Shown: positions 45,157 to 53,521 of the stretch, piece after piece
Layout: every line of letters begins with the position of its first letter
How positions within the stretch are numbered: position 1 is the stretch's first letter
From: Bog-473 sp963717455
Lineage (GTDB): Bacteria > Actinomycetota > Acidimicrobiia > Acidimicrobiales > RAAP-2
NCBI GenBank assembly: GCA_963717455.1
Contig: OY970336.1
Coordinates: 3,224,001 to 3,288,000 of the forward strand
DNA: 64,000 nt
Direction of reading: 5' to 3'
The notes under the pieces: model-generated
What the model was told of the DNA's origin: nothing
The model's database searches: none
What the model saw: only the letters and a program-made list of their open reading frames with translations
Translations under genes and position numbers: made by a program

Positions 45157-45789
45157 GTGTTACGGACCATCGGGGTCGATGGAGAATCGGACAGTGACTC
45201 CGCGGCCTTCTCCTTCAAGACCGGAACCGCGCTTCTGGTCGTGGATCTCCAGAACGATTTCGCCGATCCTCGGGGCAGCCTCTATATCGAGGGCGCGAGC
45301 GAGCTGATCGCCCCAGCGAACGCCTACGTGCGACTCGCGAAGCAGGCGGGGGCGATGATCGGCTACACCCAGGACTGGCACCCCGCGCATACCCCTCATT
45401 TCGCGCAGGACGGGGGCATCTGGCCCGTGCACTGCGTCGCCGACAGCTGGGGAGCACAGTTCGTACCGAACCTGATCGTGGACGGGGACGTCTTCCGGAA
45501 GGGAACGGGCGGGGAGGACGGCTATTCGGGATTCTCGGTGCGCGATGTGGGCACCGGCGAGACGAGATCGACGGATCTGGGGGCCGCGCTCTCACGGGCT
45601 GGAATTCGTCTGATCACCATCTGCGGGGTCGCCACGGACTACTGCGTCAAAGAGTCCGCACTCGATGCGATCGAACTCGGATATGAGGTGGTCGTGCTCA
45701 CCGATGCCATCCGCGCAGTCGATCGGCATCCGGGAGATGGCGATCGAGCACTGCAGGTGATGCGACGAGCAGGGATCTGGTGCGTCTGA
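45157..45789 (+). CDS. pncA: Nicotinamidase
   Basis: This enzyme hydrolyses nicotinamide to nicotinate, feeding the divergent PncB. The catalytic Asp is in LLVVDLQNDFADPRGSL, Lys in FRKGTGGEDGYSGF and Cys in ICGVATDYCVKESALDA; metal ligands are in DWHPAHTPHF. The start is uncertain: GTG 45157 gives 210 residues with a ~25-residue leader, while ATG 45109 would overlap the pncB start by two bases. Neither has a strong ribosome site. In mycobacteria PncA also activates pyrazinamide. Confidence 0.92.
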   Translation: MLRTIGVDGESDSDSAAFSFKTGTALLVVDLQNDFADPRGSLYIEGASELIAPANAYVRLAKQAGAMIGYTQDWHPAHTPHFAQDGGIWPVHCVADSWGAQFVPNLIVDGDVFRKGTGGEDGYSGFSVRDVGTGETRSTDLGAALSRAGIRLITICGVATDYCVKESALDAIELGYEVVVLTDAIRAVDRHPGDGDRALQVMRRAGIWCV

Positions 45790-46177
45790 CGCACAGGTTG
45801 CGACGTGACCGTGCGTCCGACCGACTGAATTTTCCACCGCGAGAGGGTCGCGGCGTTTCATAGTGGTAGGTCCCCAGACCGCGGAAATCGCCGGCGTTCG
45901 GTCACAACTCGATCGGGACCGCTACCAGCCATCATGAATCATGTTCACGGGATTGACCTGGTTTCGGTACTCAGAGTTCGCCGTCGACGTAGTCGAGACT
46001 TTCGTCGGTGTCGTCAAGGTGTCGCTGATCCGCTGTCCAATCACGACGGGTTCGAACGAACAATGACAACAGAACCTGTCATTCTCGACCTGAAGGGTCC
46101 ATTTACTTGAGCAGCCGAAGATGAGTATCGGTCGTTCTCGGCGATCGGACCAATATGCGGCGAATCCAGACGTGGAT
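45790..46177. other. About 390 bp between convergent genes, no recognised gene
   Basis: Between pncA (plus) and the GAF-ANTAR gene (minus) no frame shows family features. The base composition is less GC-rich than in neighbouring genes. No clear terminator is seen. Confidence 0.4.
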
Positions 46178-46900
46178 TTAGGGGCGCAACCCGAGCTTGA
46201 CCACCGCTTCGGCCGTGGCATGGAGCCCCGCGTGGTGATCGTTTGCGTGCTTTCGGAGGATCTTGAACGCATCGTCGATCGAGACGTGCCGACTGGCTAC
46301 GATGATTCCCTTCGCCTGCTCAATCACGATCCGGCTGTCCAGCGCCTCTTGAAGCTGCTCGGCTAGGCGCCGTTGCTGATCGAGTTTCGAAGCACCCAGC
46401 AGGTATCCGGCGGCAAGGTCGGCAAAGACCCGACTCACGTCGAGCTCTTCGTGGAGCCACTCGTGGCGTCCGGATTCGTAGAGGGTGAGGGCACCAAGGG
46501 GTTCATCACCACCACGGATCGGCAGAGAGGCGATGGCGTTGATCCCGCTTGGCTCGGCCCGAGCGACGTACTCAGGCCATGTGCCGGTGTGTGCCGCCAA
46601 GTTCTCGATGATGATGTACTTCCCTGATCGGGCGGCGTCGACACACGGCCCTACCTGCAGCTCCTCCTGGATCTGCTCCAAGTAGGCCAAGTCCTCGTTG
46701 TGAGCGGTGACGAAAGTCAGCCGACCCGCCTGGAGGAGAGAGACACCGCATCCGCGCAGACCGAGCAGGTGGGTGACCCGTTCGGCCAGGTCGTGCAAGA
46801 CGTCCGCGATCGGCGAGCCTGCGGCCAGCAGCTGCGCGAACGCAGCCAGGCTGTCGAGCAGGCCGATTATCCGACGACCCTCCCCGGCGTCTTGGGCCAC
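46178..46900 (-). CDS. GAF-ANTAR transcription antitermination regulator
   Basis: This 240-residue cytoplasmic regulator starts with GTG at 46900. Residues ~10-155 form a GAF sensor (VTHLLGLRGCGVSLLQAGRL, IASLPIRGGDEPLGALTLYE). Residues ~175-240 form an ANTAR RNA-binding domain (LQEALDSRIVIEQAKGIIVA, FKILRKHANDHHAGLHATAE and the terminal VVKLGLRP). ANTAR proteins bind two-hexaloop RNA hairpins and block termination; in actinobacteria GAF-ANTAR proteins are redox/stress-linked. A related ANTAR fragment lies at 50506. Confidence 0.92.
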   Translation of the reverse strand: MAQDAGEGRRIIGLLDSLAAFAQLLAAGSPIADVLHDLAERVTHLLGLRGCGVSLLQAGRLTFVTAHNEDLAYLEQIQEELQVGPCVDAARSGKYIIIENLAAHTGTWPEYVARAEPSGINAIASLPIRGGDEPLGALTLYESGRHEWLHEELDVSRVFADLAAGYLLGASKLDQQRRLAEQLQEALDSRIVIEQAKGIIVASRHVSIDDAFKILRKHANDHHAGLHATAEAVVKLGLRP

Positions 46901-46982
46901 AGATCTAGCCTCCCCGATTCGCCCTCCAGCTCGCGTCGAGGTTTACCACTTTTGTGGTCCGGGAACTTCGTGCGAGCGCCGC

Positions 46983-47388
46983 TCAGGCCCCGATGGTCCT
47001 TCGGACCTGGTCGGCACGCTCCAGAATCATCTCATGGCGGACCTCACCGGCTGCGAGCCCGAGAGTCGTCTGGAGGGCTCGCCCGACCGCGTCGTTGAGC
47101 TCGTCGACGAGTTCGACCAGCTCTGGGCTACCTGAGAACGGAGGCAGGGACGACGGTGCCAAGGCGGAACCTTCCATGTGGAACAAGAAGGCCTGGCGGA
47201 GCTGCGCGATCCCATGGTCGAGGTCGTTAATCGAGGCGAGGACCGGTCTGCGGTCCATTGCTGACAACTGGGCGGCGACCCCTGCCAGGGCATAGGTCAG
47301 TTTGGACATCTTGCGTGTCAGATCGTGGAACCAGTCAAGGCGGTGCTCGTGGTAGCCGAGGAGTGGCGTATTCGGGGAATCCCCCTTA
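46983..47388 (-). pseudogene. Unknown gene split from its start by two IS insertions
   Basis: The frame open from 47388 encodes GDSPNTPLLGYHEHRLDWFH, DLTRKMSKLTYALAGVAAQL, a helical middle and LGLAAGEVRHEMILERADQV. The start codon is missing: it lies 2.85 kb away at 50242, where GAAAGGA then ATGTCTCC ends at TTA. Joining the TTA at 50232-50234 to the TTA at 47386-47388 restores an in-frame gene of about 134 residues beginning MSPKGDSPNT. At present only an internal ATG at 47309 (108 residues) could be used. The function is unknown; it probably preceded the GAF-ANTAR gene in an operon. Confidence 0.75.
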
Positions 47389-48393
47389 GAGGCTCAGCGG
47401 ATAGGGACACACCCTGGTGACCAACGGTTTCGCCAGTCGATGAGCTTTGCGGTGAGCAAGAAGACGATCGCCAGGGCGAGCTGAGCGAGACGATGGATTC
47501 CCTTGCGGTCCGTATTGCGTCGGAGCTGCCCGAAATTCGAGAGCCACGAGTTGGTGCGTTCGACCGGCCAACGCAGTCCCATGGGTTGGGAGTTCTTCGC
47601 CTTGGCCGCGCCCTTCTTGCGCTTCTTGGCGATGACGGCGTCGTCGATCATGCGCTGGAGCAGTCGCTGGCGCGTGAGGTCGGAGTCGTAGCCCCGGTCG
47701 AGCCAGATCGTCTCGATGTCACCGAGCAGCCCCCGCAGTGCCGCGTCGTCGAGCGTGGGCTTGAGCAGGATCGAGTCGTTGCGGTTGGCCCCGTCGATCG
47801 CCCATCCGATGGGGATGCCGTTTCGATCGGTCAGGATCGACCACTTCCATCCGAGCTTGGCTCGGTCGGTCGGGTTCTTGCCCGTTCCCTCCCCTCCAAC
47901 AGGGCTTTTGTGCAGGCTCCCGTCGACGGCCACCTCGGAGAGGTCCAGGCCGATGATCTTGTCGTAGGCGTGGATTGCCTCGGCGACGATGGCCGCGAAG
48001 ACCCCGGCCTCAATCCACTCATCTCGACGCGCCCGGGCCGTGGTGTCAGAGACCTTGCACCCGCAGAGGCGCTCGGCGTCCTCCCACGAGCACCCGGTTG
48101 CCAGGCGGACGAGCATCACCTCGAAACAGTCCCGGTCAAAAGCTCGTGGGCGATGACAGCCGAGCGGATGGGTCTCGGCATGCACCGGGAGCAGGGGTTC
48201 TATGGCGGCAAAGACGGTATCGAACACTTCGGGCTCGAGCGCGCGCATGATGGTGGGGTACCTCCCGTCGTCGTTGGTGTTGGGTAAGCACCCCGATCAT
48301 CTCGGGGCCACCACAACGACCGGTGGATGGTCAGGCGCTCTCAGGCAGAAATGCTTGACAGCGTCGCGGCCTGGCGCCTATTCGCGCGGCCTC
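47389..48393 (-). mobile_element. IS5-family element, 1005 bp
   Basis: The left terminus GAGGCTCAGCGGATAGG at 47389 pairs with GAGGCCGCGCGAATAGG read inward from 48393. TTA flanks both ends (47386-47388 and 48394-48396), matching the 3-bp TNA target preference of IS5-group elements. One transposase gene fills the element. The right end directly touches a second IS. Confidence 0.8.
47394..48248 (-). CDS. IS5-family transposase
   Basis: This 284-residue protein has an N-terminal DUF4096-like domain (AFDRDCFEVMLVRLATGCSW, EDAERLCGCKVSDTTARARR). The catalytic core has Asp in LSEVAVDGSLHKSP, Asp in ETIWLDRGYDSD and Glu in GLRWPVERTNSWLSNFGQLR, the IS5/IS427-type Y-R-E pattern (VERTNSW..R.LRRNTDR). 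The frame is intact. Its stop lies 5 bp inside the left terminus. Confidence 0.93.
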   Translation of the reverse strand: MRALEPEVFDTVFAAIEPLLPVHAETHPLGCHRPRAFDRDCFEVMLVRLATGCSWEDAERLCGCKVSDTTARARRDEWIEAGVFAAIVAEAIHAYDKIIGLDLSEVAVDGSLHKSPVGGEGTGKNPTDRAKLGWKWSILTDRNGIPIGWAIDGANRNDSILLKPTLDDAALRGLLGDIETIWLDRGYDSDLTRQRLLQRMIDDAVIAKKRKKGAAKAKNSQPMGLRWPVERTNSWLSNFGQLRRNTDRKGIHRLAQLALAIVFLLTAKLIDWRNRWSPGCVPIR

Positions 48394-48411
48394 TTAGCTT
48401 GCGATTAAACC

Positions 48412-48774
48412 TCAGCCAGCCTTGCTCGCGGACTCTTCGAGCATGAGTCGCTGGGCCTTCGCCGCCACTTCGCGCATCTCGGCGATGATGGCGCGTACCT
48501 GTCGATCATTGCCGATCCATTCACTGTAGAGAGCGGCCTCGCTGGGGGTGAGCCTCCGATTGACTGTCTTGCCGCCCACCTTGGCCGTCCACTGGAAATA
48601 GGGGCCATGGAGTCGTGGCGGGTCGCCGTGACAGCCACAACTCTCCTTCCCGCATCGGTTGTATCGAGGAGCCACGCTCCCTGACGCGATGTAGCCGATG
48701 TCGGCCAGCTGGCGGGCCAGTTCGCGATAGCGCCGTTCATAGGTCTCGAGTCGGGTCGTCGCCTTTGTTGCCAT
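48412..48774 (-). CDS. DUF6788-type IS accessory protein
   Basis: This 120-residue protein starts at ATG 48774 behind GGAGG; a start at 48840 would cross the palindrome. A coiled N-terminus is followed by SVAPRYNRCGKESCGCHGDP, a probable zinc knuckle (C-x4-C-x-C-x-H), and HGPYFQWTAKVGGKTVNRRL then a helical C-terminus. Such proteins accompany large actinobacterial transposases, probably as DNA-binding helpers. It is divergently oriented to the transposase. Confidence 0.8.
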   Translation of the reverse strand: MATKATTRLETYERRYRELARQLADIGYIASGSVAPRYNRCGKESCGCHGDPPRLHGPYFQWTAKVGGKTVNRRLTPSEAALYSEWIGNDRQVRAIIAEMREVAAKAQRLMLEESASKAG

Positions 48775-48808
48775 CGCTGCCTCCACCTTGAGTATCCCAA
48801 CTTCTGTG

Positions 48809-48832
48809 CCCGATAGTAGACATACTATCGGG
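48809..48832. promoter_or_regulatory. Perfect 9-bp inverted repeat between divergent IS genes
   Basis: CCCGATAGT-AGACAT-ACTATCGGG. The right arm ends one base before the transposase ATG at 48834, so binding, or a hairpin in the mRNA, would block initiation. It may be an autoregulatory operator for the small accessory protein. Confidence 0.6.
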
Positions 48833-48833
48833 T

Positions 48834-50204
48834 ATGGCACGACAGGGGTCGGGCGCCGGCGCGCTGCGCCGGTTGGTCGAGTTCCGAGAGGGTCTGCACC
48901 GCTGCTGTTGGCGCTGGGGCGACGCCCTCTTCGAGCTGGCCGATGCCCTCTTGTGCACCCCCGGGGTTGTCGGATCAGTGCCCGCCCTCAGCCTCGAGCC
49001 CGAGTTCCGCCGCTCGCACGGCAGCCTCTACAAGGCGCTCGAGCGGGGCCGGATCGACGAGGATCGCCTTCGAGAACTTCTCGTGGCACACCGCCCAGCG
49101 ACCTGGCCTCTCGTCTTCGCCGTCGACGCCTCGACCTGGGACCGTTGTGACGCCGAATGCAGCCCCGAGCGGGGCTTTTACTACTCGGCGTCGAAACACT
49201 CAGCGGGCCAACCCATCGTGGCCGGATGGAACTATCAGTGGATCTGCCAGCTGGACTGGGCCTTTGACTCGTGGACGGCACCTCTTGACATGGAGCGCAT
49301 CGCGCCACAGCACGACCAGAGCAACATGACCGCCGAGCAGGTCCGTCGCCTCGTTGGACTCCTCCCAGCAAGCGGGGAAGTCCCGCTGTTCGTCTTCGAC
49401 GCCGGCTACAACCCGATCGCCCTCGGTCACGATCTGGCCGAGGAGCGCTGCGAATGTCTCACTCGCATCCGCGACGACCGCGTCTTTTATGCCGATCCCC
49501 CTCTTCGCCCCAACCGACCAAAGGGAACCGGCGGGCGTCCCCCGCGGCACGGCCCGCGGTTCAAGTGCTCGGATCCGAGGACCTGGACGCGGCCATCGGC
49601 GAGCCTCGTTGCCTCTGACGCCCGCTATGGCACCGTCACGGTGAAGGCCTGGCACGGTCTGCATCCTCGAGTGAGCGGTCGCGGCCGCTGGCGCGACTAC
49701 GGCGGCGCACCGCCCATCGTGCGCGGCACCGTCATCCGCGTCGAGGTCGAACACTTGCCCAAGCCCGCCTCTGGGACGAAGAAAACACTGTGGCTGTTTT
49801 GGACAGGACCCGGCGAGCCCGATCTCGAGCGGTGCTGGCGCGCCTATCTGCGGCGTTTCGACATCGAGCACACCTTCCGCTTCATCAAGAACACCCTTGG
49901 CTGGACCACGCCATCACTGTGCACGCCCGAGCAGGCCGACCGCTGGAGTTGGCTCATCGTCGGAGCCTTGAGCCAACTGCGACTCGCTCGCGGCCTGGTC
50001 GATGACCTGCGTCTGCCATGGGAGCGGTCACTTGGTCCAGCCAAGCTCACGCCGACGCGGGTGCGGAGGGGGTTTCGACGACTTCGTGCAGCGATCGGCA
50101 CCCCAGCCAGTCCACCGAAATCGACAAGGCCCGGGCCGGGACGTCCGAAAGGAACACGAAAACCGCCCAGAAAGCGCTTTCCGGCGGTCAAGAAGGCCGC
50201 TTGA
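48834..50204 (+). CDS. Large IS transposase (IS701/IS4-like DDE)
   Basis: This 456-residue protein has a first catalytic Asp in LVFAVDASTWDRCDAE near residue 93, a second in PLFVFDAGYNPIAL near 188, and a C-terminal YLRRFDIEHTFRFIKNTLGW with the catalytic Glu near 345. This is the pattern of IS701/DDE_5-like transposases. The C-terminus is basic (PGRPKGTRKPPRKRF), suiting DNA binding. No ribosome site is obvious because the palindrome occupies that place, which suggests tight translational limitation. The frame is intact. Confidence 0.9.
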   Translation: MARQGSGAGALRRLVEFREGLHRCCWRWGDALFELADALLCTPGVVGSVPALSLEPEFRRSHGSLYKALERGRIDEDRLRELLVAHRPATWPLVFAVDASTWDRCDAECSPERGFYYSASKHSAGQPIVAGWNYQWICQLDWAFDSWTAPLDMERIAPQHDQSNMTAEQVRRLVGLLPASGEVPLFVFDAGYNPIALGHDLAEERCECLTRIRDDRVFYADPPLRPNRPKGTGGRPPRHGPRFKCSDPRTWTRPSASLVASDARYGTVTVKAWHGLHPRVSGRGRWRDYGGAPPIVRGTVIRVEVEHLPKPASGTKKTLWLFWTGPGEPDLERCWRAYLRRFDIEHTFRFIKNTLGWTTPSLCTPEQADRWSWLIVGALSQLRLARGLVDDLRLPWERSLGPAKLTPTRVRRGFRRLRAAIGTPASPPKSTRPGPGRPKGTRKPPRKRFPAVKKAA

Positions 50205-50231
50205 GCAAGTGGTGGGGGTTTAATCGCAAGC

Positions 50232-50262
50232 TTAGGAGACATCGGCGGGTCCTTTCGTTCCG
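50232..50262 (-). other. Severed 5' end of the gene at 46983
   Basis: On the minus strand GAAAGGA, a 7-nt spacer, then ATG TCT CC ends at the TTA target duplicate. It supplies the ribosome site, start codon and first codons of the split gene. 50263-50505 upstream shows no gene and should contain its promoter. Confidence 0.6.
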
Positions 50263-50505
50263 TCAACTTTTCGCTGACGCATCACCAGGACCGGGCGATG
50301 CAACATCGGAGACAACCAGGCCTAGGCAGCCCCTCGATGAGGTGAAGCTACGTCGTTGCGTGGGACCTAGCAAACACCCACCACAGACTCTGCCTAACTG
50401 CCTCATACCCCTCGTCACCCGAGGCTGCCCGTCGGACGTGCGATCGGGGCTACGCGTCGTCCAGAAACGTGCGGGCCCGGCGGTAGTGACCGCCCAAAGG
50501 CCCAG

Positions 50506-50757
50506 GTGCTGGCGGACATGGCCACCGGCTATCTGGTCACCGCCTCACAACTCCAGCAGGAGCGCCGGCTCAACGAGCAACTGCAGCGCGCCCTCGAATC
50601 ACGGGACGTCATCGAACAGGCCAAGGGCATCCTCGCTGCCCAGAGTTCCATCTCGCTCAACCGGGCATTCGAACGCATCAGGACCCACGCCCGGAGCCAC
50701 AACGTGTCAGTACGCGCCGTCGCCGACGCCGTCGAAAACCTCGGCTTACGTCCGTAG
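50506..50757 (+). pseudogene. ANTAR-domain fragment of a GAF-ANTAR regulator
   Basis: The 83-residue frame begins MLADMATGYLVTASQLQQER, equivalent to residue ~160 of the intact regulator at 46178, and continues RALESRDVIEQAKGILAAQS, FERIRTHARSHNVSVRAVAD and ENLGLRP to a natural end. The GAF sensor half is absent; upstream DNA to 50235 is not GAF-like. The ANTAR domain itself is complete, so a short constitutive RNA-binding product cannot be excluded. It is probably a truncated paralogue. Confidence 0.7.
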
Positions 50758-51136
50758 GTCGGCCCGAGGCAGCTCGTCCAGGTCACGCCACGAGAGGGAG
50801 ACTTGGCTCGGTCATGGCCGCAGCTGCCGGGTTGACGAAATGCGATGCGCTGATAGCATCATCTCCGCTAGTCCGTCCCTGCCCTGACCCCGGCAGGCAG
50901 ACCCGCCCCAGATCCGGGCGGTACGCCCGATGGCGTCCGTGTGGAGGGGCCATGACAGCAAAAGACTCTGAGCATCCCGTCGACGCTCTGGGTGGCCGTG
51001 ACTACGCTGCCCGCGACCATCAACTGCCTCGAGGGGCTCAGCGACGCCAGTGCCGAGGCGTTGCGATGACCTCTCGGACTCCCTCTGAGACGCCCAACCA
51101 CGTTCGCCGGCTCCTGACATTCGTGGCTCGCCCGTC
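50758..51136. other. About 380 bp without a recognised gene
   Basis: Small frames are present on both strands but none has recognisable features. The promoter of the four-gene cluster starting at 51137 should lie here. Confidence 0.35.
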
Positions 51137-51385
51137 ATGCACATCGTGACGGCCACCGACGAGGCTCTGGCCGAGGTCATCGAAGCCTGGCTTCACCTGG
51201 AGCTCCCAGGTGACGAGGACGTTGCCACCCAGATGGCCCACTTGGCGATGTCATTTCGATCCGGTGGGGCGACCATTGACGACACGTGTGACTGGACGAG
51301 GATTCTCGTGAGGAGCTGGCCCCCGTATCGCACCCGGAGCGTGCGCCGGCATCTCAGAATGGTCACACCTTCGGGGACGAGTTAG
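51137..51385 (+). CDS. Hypothetical small protein, first of a four-gene cluster
   Basis: This 82-residue protein is soluble and unrecognised. MHIVTATDEALAEVIEAWLH and MAHLAMSFRSGGATIDDT precede an arginine-rich end. Its stop lies 2 bp before the next start, which supports co-transcription and coupling. The ribosome site is weak, so reality is moderately supported. Confidence 0.5.
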   Translation: MHIVTATDEALAEVIEAWLHLELPGDEDVATQMAHLAMSFRSGGATIDDTCDWTRILVRSWPPYRTRSVRRHLRMVTPSGTS

Positions 51386-51387
51386 CG

Positions 51388-51852
51388 ATGCGACATCTGC
51401 TCCAGAACTGGGATCGACGTAACAACCGTCTCTGCCGCGAGGGTATGGCCGATTGCGAGGCCTTTCTGCGTGGGCGACTGGCCGAGCGGCTCGAGGCTCG
51501 AGGTGTCGGGGTGCCCACGTGGGCCTGGACGAACCTCCTGGCCCACGGACGGGATCAGGACCTGAGAGACGATCGCCCACCTCCGTGGACCGCACACCGT
51601 GCGGTCAACGACAGGTGGCACAGAGCGCGCTCGTACCTCGCCACAGAAGTGCTGACTCTAGCTCGCGCTCACGGACCGCTGGTCGTCCTGCAAGAGCGCA
51701 TCCTGCGTCCGCTGGAACTCGATCTCGCGGTGAGCGAAGGCACAGCTGCAAGGAGCCCGAACGAATTGGTCGCCCATGTCTGCTCGATTCTCGATGCGCA
51801 CCGTGCCCTCGAGCGCCGGACGTCCCGCCACGGCGCACGCGACCAGGGATAG
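51388..51852 (+). CDS. Hypothetical protein, second of the cluster
   Basis: This 154-residue, mostly helical protein is unrecognised. Features include LCREGMADCEAFLRGRLAER, VGVPTWAWTNLLAHGRD, RSYLATEVLTLARAHGPLVV and ELDLAVSEGTAARSPNELVA. The tryptophan-rich TWAWTNLL and the later LILR-like helix recall small regulatory helices but give no family. It is spaced 2 bp from the first and 10 bp to the third gene. Confidence 0.6.
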   Translation: MRHLLQNWDRRNNRLCREGMADCEAFLRGRLAERLEARGVGVPTWAWTNLLAHGRDQDLRDDRPPPWTAHRAVNDRWHRARSYLATEVLTLARAHGPLVVLQERILRPLELDLAVSEGTAARSPNELVAHVCSILDAHRALERRTSRHGARDQG

Positions 51853-51862
51853 GAGATTCCAC

Positions 51863-52084
51863 ATGCGACTCCGGCGAGCCGACGGTCCGCCCTCCGAAGT
51901 GATCAGCCTCAAGCGGTCTTCCGTGCATGTCTTACGCACAGAAGAAGAGCTCCGGGAGGCTGTCGAGCGGGCATCCGAGTTCGACCAGCGGGCAGCCGAC
52001 ACCCTGCACACTCGCTCCCAGCACTATCGGACACTGATCGCAACCCCGCTCCACCAGGCGGACCCAGTTCTGGAAGCCGACTGA
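51863..52084 (+). CDS. Hypothetical small protein, third of the cluster
   Basis: This 73-residue protein starts at ATG 51863 behind AGGAG; longer frames upstream overlap gene two. It reads VISLKRSSVHVLRTEEELRE then a helix AVERASEFDQRAADTLHTRS. It is charged, soluble and unrecognised. It ends 7 bp before the glycosyltransferase. Confidence 0.6.
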   Translation: MRLRRADGPPSEVISLKRSSVHVLRTEEELREAVERASEFDQRAADTLHTRSQHYRTLIATPLHQADPVLEAD

Positions 52085-52091
52085 TTCCGTC

Positions 52092-53324
52092 ATGACCGTC
52101 CTCGTCGGGACCACGGCCTCCACCCCTGCTGCTGCAGTTGGTGCCACCGCCGTGAACCTCGTCCCCAAGGCCCATGACCGAGACCGGAGCCCCCTGCGTG
52201 TGGGCATCATCGCCCCCCCGTGGTTACCTGTCCCCCCCGTTGCCTACGGTGGCACCGAGAACGTCATCGACATCCTCGCCCGGGGGCTCGCTGCCACCGG
52301 CGTCGATGTCGTGCTCGTCACGACCGGCGATGCCACCTGCCCGGTGACGCGCCGCTGGGTGTTCCCTCGTGCGCTGGGAGTCGGCAACGGGGGTGTCGCC
52401 GAAGAGGCGTGCCACGTCATCGGTGCCTACGCACTGCTGCGTGACGTTGACATCGTGCATGACAACTCAATGGTGGGCCCGCTGTATGCGCCGAGCGTTC
52501 CGAGTCCTCCCGTCGTCACGACGAATCACGGACCGTTCAACGAGGTACTCACGCCGGTCTATCGGGCCATCTCCCAACGAACGCCGGTGATCGCGATCTC
52601 TCATCACCAGGCATCCGAAGCTCTTGGCATCTCCATCGCAGCGGTCATCCACCACGGCATCGACGTCGAACGGATACCGTTCGGCTCCGGCACGGGCAGC
52701 TACGCGGCGGTTCTCGGTCGTATGCACCCGAACAAGGGAATCGAGGAGGCGATCACGGCGGCACGATCCGCAGGAATGCCCCTGCGGATCGCCGCTAAAA
52801 TGACCGAGTTCGCCGAACGCGAGTACTTCAGCGCCCGGGTGGCACCACATCTGGGCGGCGACATCGAGTTCGTCGGCGAGCTGGGTCGGAGCGACAAGTA
52901 CGACTTTCTCAAGGATGCCGTCTGCCTTCTCAATCCAATCCGGTGGGCCGAGCCTTTTGGCATGGTCATGATCGAGGCCATGGCGTGCGGCACTCCGGTC
53001 GTCACCAACAATCGCGGATCGGCCTCCGAGATCGTCGATCACGGTGAGACCGGCTTTCTTTGCGATGACGAATCCTCGCTTGTCGCGGCCCTTCACAAGG
53101 TCACATCGCTTAACCGATCGCTTTGCCGGGTGGCGGTTGAGCAACGATTCTCGTCTCGTCGGATGGCAGCAGACCACATCGCGCTGTACCGCCGTCTTAT
53201 CACGGACGCGGCGTCTACCCTGGACTCCGATCAGCTCAGGTCCGCCAACCCGAGAGGCCCTCGGCTTGAGGGAGCACAGCACAGCCGTCGCTCCGTGAAG
53301 TCGTCGGGATCGGTCTCCCCGTGA
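52092..53324 (+). CDS. GT4-family (GT-B fold) glycosyltransferase
   Basis: This 410-residue cytoplasmic enzyme transfers a sugar from a nucleotide donor. The N-terminal acceptor domain starts LRVGIIAPPWLPVPPVAYGG with the glycine-rich loop YGGTENV. The donor domain has AVLGRMHPNKGIEEAITAAR, FVGELGRSDKYDFLKDAVCL and the E-x7-E motif EPFGMVMIEAMACGTPVV then NNRGSASEIVDHGETGFLCD. The family includes trehalose, phosphoinositol-mannose and exopolysaccharide enzymes; the acceptor is unknown. It is the last gene of a tight cluster with three unknown proteins. Confidence 0.9.
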   Translation: MTVLVGTTASTPAAAVGATAVNLVPKAHDRDRSPLRVGIIAPPWLPVPPVAYGGTENVIDILARGLAATGVDVVLVTTGDATCPVTRRWVFPRALGVGNGGVAEEACHVIGAYALLRDVDIVHDNSMVGPLYAPSVPSPPVVTTNHGPFNEVLTPVYRAISQRTPVIAISHHQASEALGISIAAVIHHGIDVERIPFGSGTGSYAAVLGRMHPNKGIEEAITAARSAGMPLRIAAKMTEFAEREYFSARVAPHLGGDIEFVGELGRSDKYDFLKDAVCLLNPIRWAEPFGMVMIEAMACGTPVVTNNRGSASEIVDHGETGFLCDDESSLVAALHKVTSLNRSLCRVAVEQRFSSRRMAADHIALYRRLITDAASTLDSDQLRSANPRGPRLEGAQHSRRSVKSSGSVSP

Positions 53325-53521
53325 CTTGAACGTCATTCACCAGTTGCCGACCGTGCCGTTGGCGCCAGAGCCAGCGCCCAAGTGACGAAACCCGGATACT
53401 GGGTATCTGGCCATGGACCGGAGCTCGTGGCTTATGAAGCGACATCGTCATGGTGGTGGCAACTCGCGCTCCCGCCGAAGAGTTGGACTTGGCCGGAGCT
53501 GCCGGTTTCTGACCTGACTAA

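Larger units (their letters stand above)
48397..50231. mobile_element. Two-gene IS element with divergent ORFs, 1835 bp
   Basis: GCTTGCGATTAAACC at 48397-48411 is repeated inverted as GGTTTAATCGCAAGC at 50217-50231. TTA flanks it on both sides (48394-48396 and 50232-50234). It holds a small DUF6788-type gene reading left and a large transposase reading right, with a 24-bp palindrome between the starts. It sits exactly on the right-hand TTA of the IS5 element. Confidence 0.8.
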
